DNA of 64,000 nt from Methanoculleus taiwanensis (GCF_004102725.1 NZ_LHQS01000002.1:487984-551983); one strand, 5' to 3'; positions 54,775-63,340 are shown, counted from the first letter of the stretch. Notes: generated by a model not told the origin, from the letters alone. Numbers and translations are program-made.

Positions 54775-55740
54775 ATGGTCTCCGTCTACGAGGTGGTCCG
54801 GGACCGGATCATCTCGTCCCTTGCAGCCGGCACGGTACCCTGGCGGCAGACCTGGCAGAGCATGTCCCCGATGAACCTCGCCACCGGCCGGCCCTACCGG
54901 GGGATCAACCGGATCCTGCTCGCCGGCCATCCCTGGTGGGGCACCTACAACCAGATCAAGCAGCTCGGCGGCTACGTCCGGAAGGGCGAGAAGGCATCCG
55001 GGATCGTGGTCTTCTGGTCGTTCGACGAGACGAGGCGGACGGTGAGCGAGAACGGCGACGAGGTCGCGGTGGTCATGCAGCGGGAGCGGCCGCTGGTGCG
55101 CTACTACAAGGTCTTCAACCTCTCCCAGTGCGAGGGAATCGCCGTGGAGGAGGTCGGCGAGGTGCAGCCGATCGCCTCCTGCGAGGACGTGATCGCCCGG
55201 AACGCTCCCCGGGTGATCCCGGGTGAGCCGGCCTACCTCCCGAAGAGCGACCGGATCGCGATGCCGGCGCCGGACCGGTTCACCTCGGCGGAGGCCTACT
55301 ACGCGGCCTTCTTCCACGAGCTCGCCCACTGGACCGGGCACGCCTCCCGGCTCGACCGGCCGGGGATCACGGGGCCGATCCGGTTCGGCAGCGAGGAGTA
55401 CAGCCGCGAGGAGCTGACCGCGGAGATGGGCGCCGCGTTCCTCTGCGCGATGACCGGCACCGATCTGCCGGTGCTCGCGAACCAGGCGGCCTACATCGCC
55501 GGGTGGCTCCGGCACATCCGCGACGGCTCGGCGGCCGACGTGATCCGGGCCGCGGCGGATGCGCAACGGGCGGCGGACTTCCTCACCGGGGGCGGTGGGG
55601 AGGCCTCTTCTTTTTCGAGGGCGGGAGCGGCCGGGCGAGATTCTTTGCTCCCGGTGGTCGCTGCAGAACATCGCCCTGGTTCTTCGCGGTGTCCGGGATC
55701 GCGGGCGCCCTCACTCGCTCGGCGAGGCCTCGCTTCGTGA
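54775..55740 (+). CDS. ArdC-family anti-restriction protein with repeat-derived C-terminus
   Basis: A 321-residue protein. Residues 1-130 form the ArdC N-terminal ssDNA-binding domain (YEVVRDRIISSLAAGTVPWR, GGYVRKGEKASGIVVFW). Residues 170-245 form a zincin-like metallopeptidase with HELAH (181-185) and a distal EELTAEMGAAF (E213/E217). ArdC proteins help plasmids evade host restriction. From about residue 287 the reading frame runs into dispersed repeat copy B, so the last ~35 residues (SRCPGSRAPSLARRG) are repeat-derived rather than ArdC sequence. The native C-terminus has probably been replaced. Confidence 0.87.
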   Translation: MVSVYEVVRDRIISSLAAGTVPWRQTWQSMSPMNLATGRPYRGINRILLAGHPWWGTYNQIKQLGGYVRKGEKASGIVVFWSFDETRRTVSENGDEVAVVMQRERPLVRYYKVFNLSQCEGIAVEEVGEVQPIASCEDVIARNAPRVIPGEPAYLPKSDRIAMPAPDRFTSAEAYYAAFFHELAHWTGHASRLDRPGITGPIRFGSEEYSREELTAEMGAAFLCAMTGTDLPVLANQAAYIAGWLRHIRDGSAADVIRAAADAQRAADFLTGGGGEASSFSRAGAAGRDSLLPVVAAEHRPGSSRCPGSRAPSLARRGLAS

Positions 55741-55928
55741 CGGCTGTTCTCTGACCGCCGCTCGCATCTCCGGCTCCGCCGGGCATGCTCGCGGCTGGAG
55801 GTTGGGCACTCGCTACCGTTACCCGTCCTGGCAGTGGAGGTTGGCCCGGGACACGGGGTATCGCACCGGACTGCCCTCCTCCCCGGGGAGGAGGGCGGAG
55901 CGACCGGAGGGAGCGGGCGGAGGTGGGC
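55633..55928 (+). repeat. Dispersed GC-rich repeat, copy B
   Basis: The fullest plus-strand copy, from GGGCGAGATTC to the CCCTCCTCCCC/GGGGAGGAGGG palindrome (55874-55895) and GGAGCGGGCGGAGGTGGG. It begins inside the 3' end of ardC and includes that gene's stop codon at 55738-55740. Core blocks are the same as in copies A, C and D. Confidence 0.85.
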
Positions 55929-56029
55929 TCTCCGGGTGGTGGAGTCGGATGGCAGTAAACGGGATCGCAGATCGCGACCGAGTTCGGTACCTGTAGAGAA
56001 GTGCCTGATACCTCTCGGGCGGTGTGGCA

Positions 56030-56157
56030 GGGCGAGCTTCTTTGCTCCCTGCGGTCGCGGCAGAACATCGCCCTGGTTCTTCCCGGTGTCCGGGATAGCG
56101 GGCGCCCTCACTCGCTCGGCACGGCCTCGCAGCGTGACGGCTGTTCCTGCACATTGA
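56030..56157 (+). repeat. Dispersed GC-rich repeat, copy C (short)
   Basis: A truncated copy holding GGGCGAG, GCAGAACATCGCCCTGGTTC, GGTGTCCGGG, GCGCCCTCACTCGCTCGGC and GCGTGACGGCTGTTCC, and ending a few bases before the stop of the trypsin-NACHT-HEAT gene at 56165. It lacks the palindromic tail. Confidence 0.8.
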
Positions 56158-56164
56158 GTAGGTT

Positions 56165-59100
56165 TTATTGCACAGATACAGGGAGTGAGATCCCCATTTC
56201 ATACAGTGTTTCGAGGGCATCGACTGCTGTCCGCCGCACATCCGATCTCTTGTGTTCCAGCAACTTTAGGATAAATTTGACAGTCGTCGGATCTACCTTC
56301 TCGGTAAGTTTTCCTAGGGCATACACTGCCGCAGACCTTACGCCCCTGTCTGGATCCGTCAGCAACTTTGCGATGTCCCTGACAACTTTCTGGTTTATTG
56401 CTTCTGGCAGATTCCCAAGGACATCTACTGCCATATGTCGGACACTGGGGTCCGAATGCTCCAGTAGATTTGCGATGTCCTTGACGGTCTCCTGATCTAC
56501 CATCGCGGCGAGTTTCCTGATAGCATCAGCTGTCGCAGACCTTACGCCACGGTCTGGGTCCTTTAGCAATTTTGCAATTTCCTTGACGGCCTCCCGATCC
56601 ACCTTTTCGAAAAATTTTCCGAAGATATCGACGATCGCATGCCGCACATCTGGATCTGTATCCTTCAGCAGTTTTGCAACGTCCTTGATGGTTTCCTGGT
56701 CTACCTTCCTGGCGAGTGTCTTGAGAAAGTAAACTGCATTAGATTGCACAAAACGATCCGGATCCTTCAGTAGTTTTGCAATGTCTTTAGTGGTCTCTGG
56801 GTTCAATGCCCCTGGAAGATTTCCGAGGGCACTTATCGCCGCATACCGCACAGTGGGATCTGGATCCTTCAGCAGCTTTGCAATGTCTCTAACTGTCTCT
56901 GGATCCACCTTCTCGGCGAGCTTTCCAAGGGCATATACCGCTTTAGATCGTACACCGCGGTTTGGATCTTTCAGCAATTTTGCAATGCCCTGAACGGCCT
57001 CTGGGGTTACCTTCTCAACGTGTTTCTCGAGGGTACTAACTGCCGCATGCCGCACATCTGGATCTGTATCCTTCAGCCTTTTTGCAATGTCTTTGATGAT
57101 CTCCCGATCCCCGATATCTGGGCATTCCCCGAGGGCTTCGACTGCCGCATGCCGCACAGCGGAGCTGTGATGCTCCAAAAGCTTTGCAATCTCTCTAACG
57201 GTCTCCGGGTTTAATGCTTCCGGAAGACTCCCTAGGACACTTGCCGCTGCACGCTGCACACCGTAATTTGTATCCTTCAACAGTTTTGCAATGTTCCTGA
57301 CGGTTTCCGGATCCACTGTCTCACGGAATTTCCCGAAGATTTTGACTACCGCATTCTGCACATAGGAGACCGGATCCTTCAGCAGTTTTGCAACATTCCT
57401 GACTGTCTTTGGATCCACCTTCGTCGCGAGCCTTCCGAGGGTATATATTGCCGTATGCCGCAGATCGGGATCTGTATTCCTTAGCAGTTTTGCAATGTCT
57501 CTGATGGTTTCCGGGCCTACTTTGTCGATAAGGGTCTCGAGGGCGTGCCCTGCCGCAGACCGGACACCAGGGTCAGGATCTTCCAGCAGTTTTGTAATGG
57601 CTTTGACAGTTGTCGGATCCACTTGCTTGGCGAGTCTTCCGAGGGCATAAACTGCCTTGTATCTCACATCGGGATCTGTATCTCCCAGCAGTTTTGCAAC
57701 GTCTTTGGCGGTTTCTGAATCTACTTTCTTGGCAAGTTTTCCGAGGGCATATACTGCTCTAGATCGCACATCGGGATCTACATCCTCCAGCAGTTTTGTA
57801 ATATCCTGAACTGTCTCTAGGCCCACCTTCTCGACGAGTTTCTCGAGAGCATCCATTATTACATATTGTGCTGAAAAATGCCCGTCCTTCAGCAGTTTTG
57901 CAATGTCTTTGATGATCTCCTGATCCCCCATATTAGGATATTCCCTGAGGGCTTCGACTGCTGCATGCCGCACAGCGGGGTCCGTATGCTCCAGTAGACT
58001 GGTGATGTCTCTAATGGTCTCCGAGTTGCCTGTCTTAGCAAGTTTCCCCAAGACATCAACTGCTACATTCCTTACATTAGGATCTGTATCCTCCAGTAAT
58101 TTTGCAATACTTCTGGCGATTTCTGGATCCACTGCCTCGTGAAATTTCCCTAAGATTTCGACTACCGCATACCGCACGTCGCGATCGGGATCTTCCAGCA
58201 ACTTTGCGATGTCCTTGACCGTCTCATGCTTCACCACACCCGAAAATTTACCGAGGGTACGGCCTGTTGTAGACTGCACAAGGAAATCCGGATCTTTTAG
58301 CAGCTTTGCGATGTCGCGGATGGCATCCTGATCAACCCTCTCAGAAAGTTTTCCAAAGGCATCGACTGCTGCGGATCGCACATCAGGGTCTTCAGATTTC
58401 AGTAGTTTTGCAATGTTCCTGATACCCTCCTGGTTTACTATCTCAGGGAATTTTCCGAGGACATCGATTGCCGCATGCCGCACACTGGGATCTGGATCTT
58501 TTAAGCACTGTATAATCCTGAAAATTGCCTTGTTTGTTTCATCCTCGGGGATTCTAGGAGCCCGCGCGAGTTGGATCATAGATTCTATTGCTCTTGGTTT
58601 TAGTGCAGCATCCTCGATGTCCATAAGATTTTGGAGGATTTCCTGCCAGATTTTAATGTCAATATCCCGCACTTCTGGTACGCATTCCGAGATCAAAAAG
58701 AGGTTTGAACAGATGATATTGTCTTCCTGCTGCAGCAGATCCTTGATACATTCGTTCCCTTTTATTCCTGCAGCGAATTTAATCACTTCTCTCCACTTCG
58801 GATTCCATCGTTCAGAGAAGACACGCTTATAGTAAGATTCGCCTTTTCGTTCTGTTATTAATTCCGCCGCGAGATATTCTTGGAAGGATTGATGTGTGTA
58901 ATAGAAATAGTGTTCTCCCTTTTCAAGGATCAGGTTAATTGGTCCAAGATGAGGGAGTCGATCCATGCGGTCCTCGCCGATAATTTCTTCTACAAATGAG
59001 GCTGGCAACTTCTGGATTACGGGATTATCTTCGCCAAGTGAGCAGTATGAAATTTTTTTCAGATCTTTCCTAACACCCGTTGTACGACTAGCCTTTTCCC

Positions 59101-60601
59101 TGCCGAGTCTCCCATGCTCTGTGATGATGTGGTTTATAAACTGTTTATATAGATCGGTGCGGTTCTGTACGTCCCCAATATTTCCGGTTTCCAGCAGGTT
59201 TTTAACCATAAAAGCAAGCATAGGGATTTTTGTTAAGTGGGGAGCAAAAGAACAGACCGATCGGGAAATATCATAGTACTCACCAAAGTATCGTTTCTCA
59301 TCCTCCGGGGAGTAGAGTTTTAACCTTAAAAATGGTCTTCTGAAGTCTTTCTCGAGGCCAATAACTGCAGAGGGTCGTGAACTGATGACGAAATTATTCT
59401 GACCAACGATTTGAGCAATTTCTTCCGCAATCACACTTGGAGATGTTTGATCTGAGATCTGATCGAGTCCATCCAGAAGAAATACAATTTGCCCCTTCTC
59501 AAAAAAATCAGAGAACAGATCTTCGATGTCTGCCTTGGTGACATAGTAATCCATTCGATTTGCTAATAACAGCTGCTCTCTATATCGCTCTACAAGTTTT
59601 TGTTTTAATGATTCCCACGAATTTGGTCTCCACTTTTCGAAATCAGCGCACTGGATGAATGAGGCAACAACATCGTGTTCGCTATTGAGGCGTGCGCTCA
59701 GCCAGAGCAGCAATGTGCTCTTGCCAGTGCCAACAGACGAAGAAAGAATGTACGATACGGCAGGAGGTTTTAGGTCATTTAAATCGAAGTATTCCCAAGA
59801 TCTTCCATGTTCCCATTCTTCTATCCCAACAGCCAGCAATTCCCTTTTTTCTTTTTCTCTTGGTTTTTTTCCGCATTCGAGGGAAAGAGGAATAAATTCA
59901 TTATTTTGTAGTTTTTGAATTTTCAGTTCTTCTTCTGCCCGTTCAGATATAGAAAATCGAATTTTTTTATACACATCATGAAATTCCTTAAGACACGGCC
60001 ATTTTTTTAAAAGGGGCGTGATAGGTACAAAGGCTGCTTTATTATTGTCAATGATCTCTCTCGAAGTGATTAGCCCAACTACTTTAGTGGTTCGCGTGTT
60101 TATTACTGGACTGCCACTATAACCACTTTGCACGGCGGAAATGCTAAGTCCACTGATCTCCACGGTGGGGGTATTCCCCTCAAAAGTCGGACCGACTATT
60201 CTCCCTTCAACGTGACGACCTGATTCTTGGTAATAGCCCTCTGGATGACCAAAACTGTGACATATATCCCCGCGTTTCCATCGACCGTATACATCAAGGG
60301 GCAAGTATTCACTCGGTCTAGTACACCCAACTAGCTGGAGAACTGCAATATCGGCTTCCTGAATGCAATATTCTGTAATTCTTGCTATTCTTGGCTCGTT
60401 TTCTCCAGGACAGAGGACACTTACAGATTCAGTATTGTGTTCTAAATGATCCTCAATGACGTGATAGCACGTGAGTATGTATCCATCCGGATGGCAGAAA
60501 AATCCGGTGCCTGTACCTAGTAGGCAATCTGAGTTTGGCTCTAGGATGACAACGGCATACTGCCCCAAGTTGTCAAGATCAATTCTCATCATACTTGCCA
60601 T
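56165..60601 (-). CDS. Trypsin-like protease / NACHT NTPase / HEAT-repeat protein, NLR-like conflict protein
   Basis: A 1478-residue protein. Residues 12-200 form a trypsin-like protease with complete triad: H47 (TCYHVI), D84 (EADIAVLQ) and S162 (GYSGSPV). Residues about 270-600 form a STAND/NACHT NTPase: Walker A SSVGTGKST (K294), Walker B IVFLLDGLDQ (D377). Residues 690-1470 are 23 tandem HEAT repeats of exactly 34 residues (typical unit DPETVRDIAKLLKDPDPDVR followed by HAAVDALGKLAEKV). This is the effector-switch-sensor layout of bacterial and archaeal NLR-like antiviral proteins. The ATG overlaps the Trypco1 gene by 13 bp. Dispersed repeats C and D flank the pair. Confidence 0.88.
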   Translation of the reverse strand: MASMMRIDLDNLGQYAVVILEPNSDCLLGTGTGFFCHPDGYILTCYHVIEDHLEHNTESVSVLCPGENEPRIARITEYCIQEADIAVLQLVGCTRPSEYLPLDVYGRWKRGDICHSFGHPEGYYQESGRHVEGRIVGPTFEGNTPTVEISGLSISAVQSGYSGSPVINTRTTKVVGLITSREIIDNNKAAFVPITPLLKKWPCLKEFHDVYKKIRFSISERAEEELKIQKLQNNEFIPLSLECGKKPREKEKRELLAVGIEEWEHGRSWEYFDLNDLKPPAVSYILSSSVGTGKSTLLLWLSARLNSEHDVVASFIQCADFEKWRPNSWESLKQKLVERYREQLLLANRMDYYVTKADIEDLFSDFFEKGQIVFLLDGLDQISDQTSPSVIAEEIAQIVGQNNFVISSRPSAVIGLEKDFRRPFLRLKLYSPEDEKRYFGEYYDISRSVCSFAPHLTKIPMLAFMVKNLLETGNIGDVQNRTDLYKQFINHIITEHGRLGREKASRTTGVRKDLKKISYCSLGEDNPVIQKLPASFVEEIIGEDRMDRLPHLGPINLILEKGEHYFYYTHQSFQEYLAAELITERKGESYYKRVFSERWNPKWREVIKFAAGIKGNECIKDLLQQEDNIICSNLFLISECVPEVRDIDIKIWQEILQNLMDIEDAALKPRAIESMIQLARAPRIPEDETNKAIFRIIQCLKDPDPSVRHAAIDVLGKFPEIVNQEGIRNIAKLLKSEDPDVRSAAVDAFGKLSERVDQDAIRDIAKLLKDPDFLVQSTTGRTLGKFSGVVKHETVKDIAKLLEDPDRDVRYAVVEILGKFHEAVDPEIARSIAKLLEDTDPNVRNVAVDVLGKLAKTGNSETIRDITSLLEHTDPAVRHAAVEALREYPNMGDQEIIKDIAKLLKDGHFSAQYVIMDALEKLVEKVGLETVQDITKLLEDVDPDVRSRAVYALGKLAKKVDSETAKDVAKLLGDTDPDVRYKAVYALGRLAKQVDPTTVKAITKLLEDPDPGVRSAAGHALETLIDKVGPETIRDIAKLLRNTDPDLRHTAIYTLGRLATKVDPKTVRNVAKLLKDPVSYVQNAVVKIFGKFRETVDPETVRNIAKLLKDTNYGVQRAAASVLGSLPEALNPETVREIAKLLEHHSSAVRHAAVEALGECPDIGDREIIKDIAKRLKDTDPDVRHAAVSTLEKHVEKVTPEAVQGIAKLLKDPNRGVRSKAVYALGKLAEKVDPETVRDIAKLLKDPDPTVRYAAISALGNLPGALNPETTKDIAKLLKDPDRFVQSNAVYFLKTLARKVDQETIKDVAKLLKDTDPDVRHAIVDIFGKFFEKVDREAVKEIAKLLKDPDRGVRSATADAIRKLAAMVDQETVKDIANLLEHSDPSVRHMAVDVLGNLPEAINQKVVRDIAKLLTDPDRGVRSAAVYALGKLTEKVDPTTVKFILKLLEHKRSDVRRTAVDALETLYEMGISLPVSVQ
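56190..58535 (-). repeat. 102-bp tandem coding repeat (23 HEAT units)
   Basis: The coding sequence for the C-terminal half repeats every 102 bp without any indel across 22 full units plus a 33-residue first unit. Conserved DNA tracts such as TTTTGCAAT and GACATCGC recur in each. Units beginning with Asn (NQEG, NSET, NPETVRE, NPETTK, NQKVV) fall at positions 2, 6, 14, 18 and 22, and units 6-9 resemble units 14-17, so blocks of four units were duplicated. Confidence 0.85.
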
Positions 60602-60906
60602 TCGGCAGTAATTACTAGACTTGCCTCAGCTCCAGTCTTTACTAAATAGACGTTCCCTTCACCACTAATCTTTAAACCGAATTCAGTTATGAGCTTATTT
60701 GGCTTTTTATATTCGGGCATATCGTTGAATGTTTGAATGATGGCACCGCATAGAGTTTTAATTGGTTCAGAGAACTCACTAAAACCAATCACAATCCCGT
60801 CTGTGGTTTTAGATACTTTCCGGGGTCCAGACTCCGCATGCGCTTTTTCGTCCGCTTCGATCCAAAGTTCTGTACCGTTCACTTTGACTTTGATGAGTTT
60901 GGACAT
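60589..60906 (-). CDS. Trypsin-co-occurring domain 1 (Trypco1) protein
   Basis: A 105-residue protein of the CU044_2847/Trypco1 family: KLIKVKVNGTELWIEADE at the start, then an amphipathic helix around FSEFSEPIKTLCGAIIQTF, and the hallmark end TEFGLKISGEGNVYLVKTGA. The domain is known from NTP-dependent conflict systems, where it is encoded next to trypsin-like proteases. That is exactly the context here: 13-bp overlap with the trypsin-NACHT-HEAT gene. A regulatory or effector-tethering role is inferred. Confidence 0.82.
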   Translation of the reverse strand: MSKLIKVKVNGTELWIEADEKAHAESGPRKVSKTTDGIVIGFSEFSEPIKTLCGAIIQTFNDMPEYKKPNKLITEFGLKISGEGNVYLVKTGAEASLVITAEWQV

Positions 60907-61180
60907 GATTCTATCACTTCGTCACGATTGTATGTGAATCAGTCTCGGCGAAGGGAATATTAATATTCTCATTTAAAACGGGTCAATTGCGATTAAAAAA
61001 TCTGATTCTGGTAACTGGACATTACCGTCTGATCATGGAGTCGTTGAAACTTAGAAGATTTATTCACCGTTTAGCACCTCTTTTCCAAAAGGATGGTGCA
61101 ATAACCAATCAAACGGTGCGAATTGTACATAATAAGCTTATCTCGTAAGTTACTAAGAATAAATGCGTTACATTTCACTG
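60907..61180. promoter_or_regulatory. Promoter region of the Trypco1 operon, with 14-bp palindrome
   Basis: About 270 non-coding bp. GAATATTAATATTC (60955-60968) is a perfect palindrome about 50 bp before the Trypco1 ATG at 60906, and TTTTAAAT at about 60972-60979 is a TATA-like element on the minus strand. No gene is supportable in the remainder. Confidence 0.45.
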
Positions 61181-61378
61181 GGTGAGATTCTTTGCTCCCG
61201 GTGGTCGCTGCAGAACGTCGCCCTGCTCTTCTGCAGAACGTCGCCCTGCTCTTTTCCGGTGTCCGGGTCATCAGACGCCCTCAATCGCTCGGCGAGGCCT
61301 CGCAGCGTGACGGCTGCTCCTGCCCGCCGCTCGCATCACCGGCTTCGCCAGGCATGCTCGCGGCTGCTGCTCGGTAAA
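61181..61378 (+). repeat. Dispersed GC-rich repeat, copy D
   Basis: Copy with GAGATTCTTTGCTCCCGG, GTCCGGG, CGCTCGGCGAGGCCTCGC, GCGTGACGGCTGCTCC and CCGCTCGCATCACCGGC. A 23-bp segment starting CTGCAGAACGTCGCC is tandemly duplicated within it (61208-61230 and 61231-61253). It closes the trypsin-NACHT module on the right. Confidence 0.85.
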
Positions 61379-61663
61379 GCAATCCTTACATACCCGTAAT
61401 CCGGGCTACATCCGCCGAGAAAACCACCCTCACAGACGCCCACAGACGACCGATCTTGAGGCGAGGCATAGTATCCATCCTTCGAAAATTACTGCCCCTC
61501 ATATGGCCATTATAACTCGATGATTCTGCCGTATTTCTAGAATCAGGCCGATCTGCTTCAATGAACAATTTCACCCAAATCCGGCCTCTGAAACTGGCCT
61601 CAAAACCGGAAAATACCCGTAAAATAGCCCCCTTCCAGGATGGAAGAGAGGGGGTGTTCCCCC
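61379..61663. other. Intergenic DNA between repeat D and the element-end genes
   Basis: About 285 bp with no gene. Composition is mixed; stretches such as CCTCAAAACCGGAAAATACCC resemble non-coding element DNA. The rightmost part forms the hairpin at 61648-61665. Confidence 0.4.
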
Positions 61664-61665
61664 TC
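61648..61665 (-). terminator. Hairpin at the 3' end of the 167-residue gene
   Basis: GAGGGGG (61648-61654), a 4-nt loop and CCCCCTC (61659-61665) form a perfect 7-bp stem. It overlaps the stop codon of the minus-strand gene ending at 61664, the right place for a 3'-end signal. No U-tract follows, so it may be an mRNA-stabilising stem rather than a classical terminator. Confidence 0.45.
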
Positions 61666-62167
61666 ACCCGAGCGCCGGCACGCCGTCCGCCCAGGTCTCG
61701 ACCGTGGTGCGGATCGCGTCGTCCTGGTAGCTCGTGATCCGGACTGCATTCCGGGAAAGCGTGACGTAGTAGATCTCGCCGGACGGGTCGTGGCACTTGA
61801 GCTGGCACGAGTAAGAGTCGTGCTCGGCGTCGCGGACGGCATCGCCGCCCATTGCGGCCGCGAGGGCCGCGTCGCCCATGATCTCGGTAGCGACGCTGCC
61901 GAACGCCGCAACGCTCGGCGCCCGTGCGGAGACCGCCCCCACACGCTTGCCGTCGTTGTCCTCGTAGTTCACCTTCGCAGTGTAGGACTCGCGGTTCCGG
62001 GTCACACCGTCATACGTGACGCCGCTCTCGATGTAGTCCACGCACCCGAAGGGGTTGTCTGCGAGCACGCTTCCGACGATAGCGTCGAAGGTGCTGACAT
62101 CGGCGATCGGCAGGGAAAGTTCCCGGACCGCCGTCTTGGTGTTGCTCTTCTCGACAAAGTCTGCCAT
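61664..62167 (-). CDS. Hypothetical protein, possible element structural protein
   Basis: A 167-residue protein from the ATG at 62167 (AGGAG about 10 nt upstream). The sequence is beta-rich with alternating polar residues (TAKVNYEDNDGKRVG, YSCQLKCHDPSGEIYYVTL) and an alanine-rich helix (ALAAAMGGDAVRDAEHD). No family is recognised. Its neighbours are a holin-like gene and small membrane proteins, so a virus- or plasmid-related structural role is possible but unproven. Confidence 0.6.
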   Translation of the reverse strand: MADFVEKSNTKTAVRELSLPIADVSTFDAIVGSVLADNPFGCVDYIESGVTYDGVTRNRESYTAKVNYEDNDGKRVGAVSARAPSVAAFGSVATEIMGDAALAAAMGGDAVRDAEHDSYSCQLKCHDPSGEIYYVTLSRNAVRITSYQDDAIRTTVETWADGVPALG

Positions 62168-62283
62168 AGGCTGTTTGCTCCTGCCTGTCGAGTCCCGGGA
62201 TGACAGACAATCATAAAATATTACCTCAAGTAATATTAATCTGCCTTGACTCCCTATACTCTCTCCAATGGAGGAATGCGACA

Positions 62284-62532
62284 ATGTCGGAGGAGAAGAC
62301 TACCCGGGAGCTCGTCTACGAGGTCAGCCGGGACGTGAAGTGGATCTGCAAGACGCTTGCGGAGATGAAGGAGCAGGCCGGCGACCACGAGAATCGCTTG
62401 CGAGCGATCGAGGGCTGGCGGCAGACGAAGATCGGCGAGGAGCAGCGGCTCTCGAAGATCAGCGCCGGTGCCGGCGGGCTGGTCGGTGGGGTCGTGGCGG
62501 TCATGGTGCGGGCGCTCGGCGGCGGGTGGTAG
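62284..62532 (+). CDS. XhlA-like small coiled-coil membrane protein
   Basis: An 82-residue protein with an N-terminal charged helix likely to form a coiled coil (VKWICKTLAEMKEQAGDHEN) and one C-terminal membrane segment (GAGGLVGGVVAVMVRALGG). The layout is that of phage XhlA/holin-associated proteins. GGAGG lies 9 nt before the ATG at 62284, fixing the start; an in-frame upstream ATG at 62200 is rejected. Confidence 0.65.
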   Translation: MSEEKTTRELVYEVSRDVKWICKTLAEMKEQAGDHENRLRAIEGWRQTKIGEEQRLSKISAGAGGLVGGVVAVMVRALGGGW

Positions 62533-62547
62533 ACGCCGATACTCCGC

Positions 62548-62964
62548 CTATACAATCGTCCGGAGCCACCGGCACTTCACGGTCAGATCATACGCTTTTT
62601 CCCGGGGGTTCCGATACTCCGCAATGAATGTTCTGGCCTCTCCCGGCGCAAGATCCCCTATCCGATAAGAGCCCGAGCCGGTGATCAAGCCGCTCGCCGG
62701 ATCGGTGAACTCGTACACCACCTCGACATTCTCGGCCGGGACGACATCCTCGTTTGTTACGGTGAAGTTCCGGGTGTATACCCGAGTGGGGAGGACGCCA
62801 ATATTATCCGGACCTAGATGATAGTACTCCTCTCCCTGACCAAAGGTGATCGTCAGGTTCACCGTCTCCACGGTCAGCAGGAACCCGGACGAGATGACGA
62901 GAGTTGCGGTGATCACGCATCCTGCGAGGATGAGGAGGGCGGCGCTGCGGGAGAGGCGCGTCAT
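62548..62964 (-). CDS. Membrane-anchored hypothetical protein, beta-sandwich-like
   Basis: A 138-residue protein with an N-terminal hydrophobic helix (AALLILAGCVITATLVISSG) followed by an extracellular beta-rich domain (RNFTVTNEDVVPAENVEVVY, DLAPGEARTFIAEYRNP), similar in style to CARDB-like or Ig-like domains. No family is assigned. Its ATG overlaps the upstream gene's stop by 4 bp. Confidence 0.65.
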   Translation of the reverse strand: MTRLSRSAALLILAGCVITATLVISSGFLLTVETVNLTITFGQGEEYYHLGPDNIGVLPTRVYTRNFTVTNEDVVPAENVEVVYEFTDPASGLITGSGSYRIGDLAPGEARTFIAEYRNPREKAYDLTVKCRWLRTIV

Positions 62965-63215
62965 GCTGCTTCGTCAAGTGCTTTCGCTTCGCGGTGCCAC
63001 TTCAGGCACACCCATGCTGCTACAATGAACTGAACCCCGACGAACGCGGGAACGGCATAGACCATTCCATAAAATACCGGTGTCAGCACGGGGATCAGGG
63101 AGGGGTACTCCACTGCTATAGCATAAACACCATGCGCCCCGAAGAAACTCGTGAAGGCGACGACCGCCGGCCAGAAGTTCCGTATGTGGACGATTTCCTG
63201 AAGAGTTAATTCCAT
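62961..63215 (-). CDS. Small membrane protein, two to three transmembrane helices
   Basis: An 84-residue protein from the ATG at 63215 (GGGAG just upstream), beginning MELTLQEIVHIRNFWPAVVA. Two hydrophobic hairpins follow (VAFTSFFGAHGVYAIAV; VFYGMVYAVPAFVGVQFIVA) and the C-terminus is charged. It may be holin-like given the neighbouring genes. It is cotranscribed with the gene ending at 62548. Confidence 0.6.
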   Translation of the reverse strand: MELTLQEIVHIRNFWPAVVAFTSFFGAHGVYAIAVEYPSLIPVLTPVFYGMVYAVPAFVGVQFIVAAWVCLKWHREAKALDEAA

Positions 63216-63340
63216 GCTCCCGAGCCTCGTTTTCAATTTTGAGGCGCTGGCATTTAACCCTGCCCCTGTACGCCCTCCCAAAACCGCTCCATTTCCGGTG
63301 CTGGTTACCGCCTGTGAGTCTCTCCGATTGATCACACGGA

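Noticed and set aside
54169-55671. 500-codon minus-strand frame over the ArdC cassette
   Set aside because: It is antisense to four genes with consistent junctions and an HELAH metallopeptidase motif; the translation is Arg/Pro/Gly-rich.
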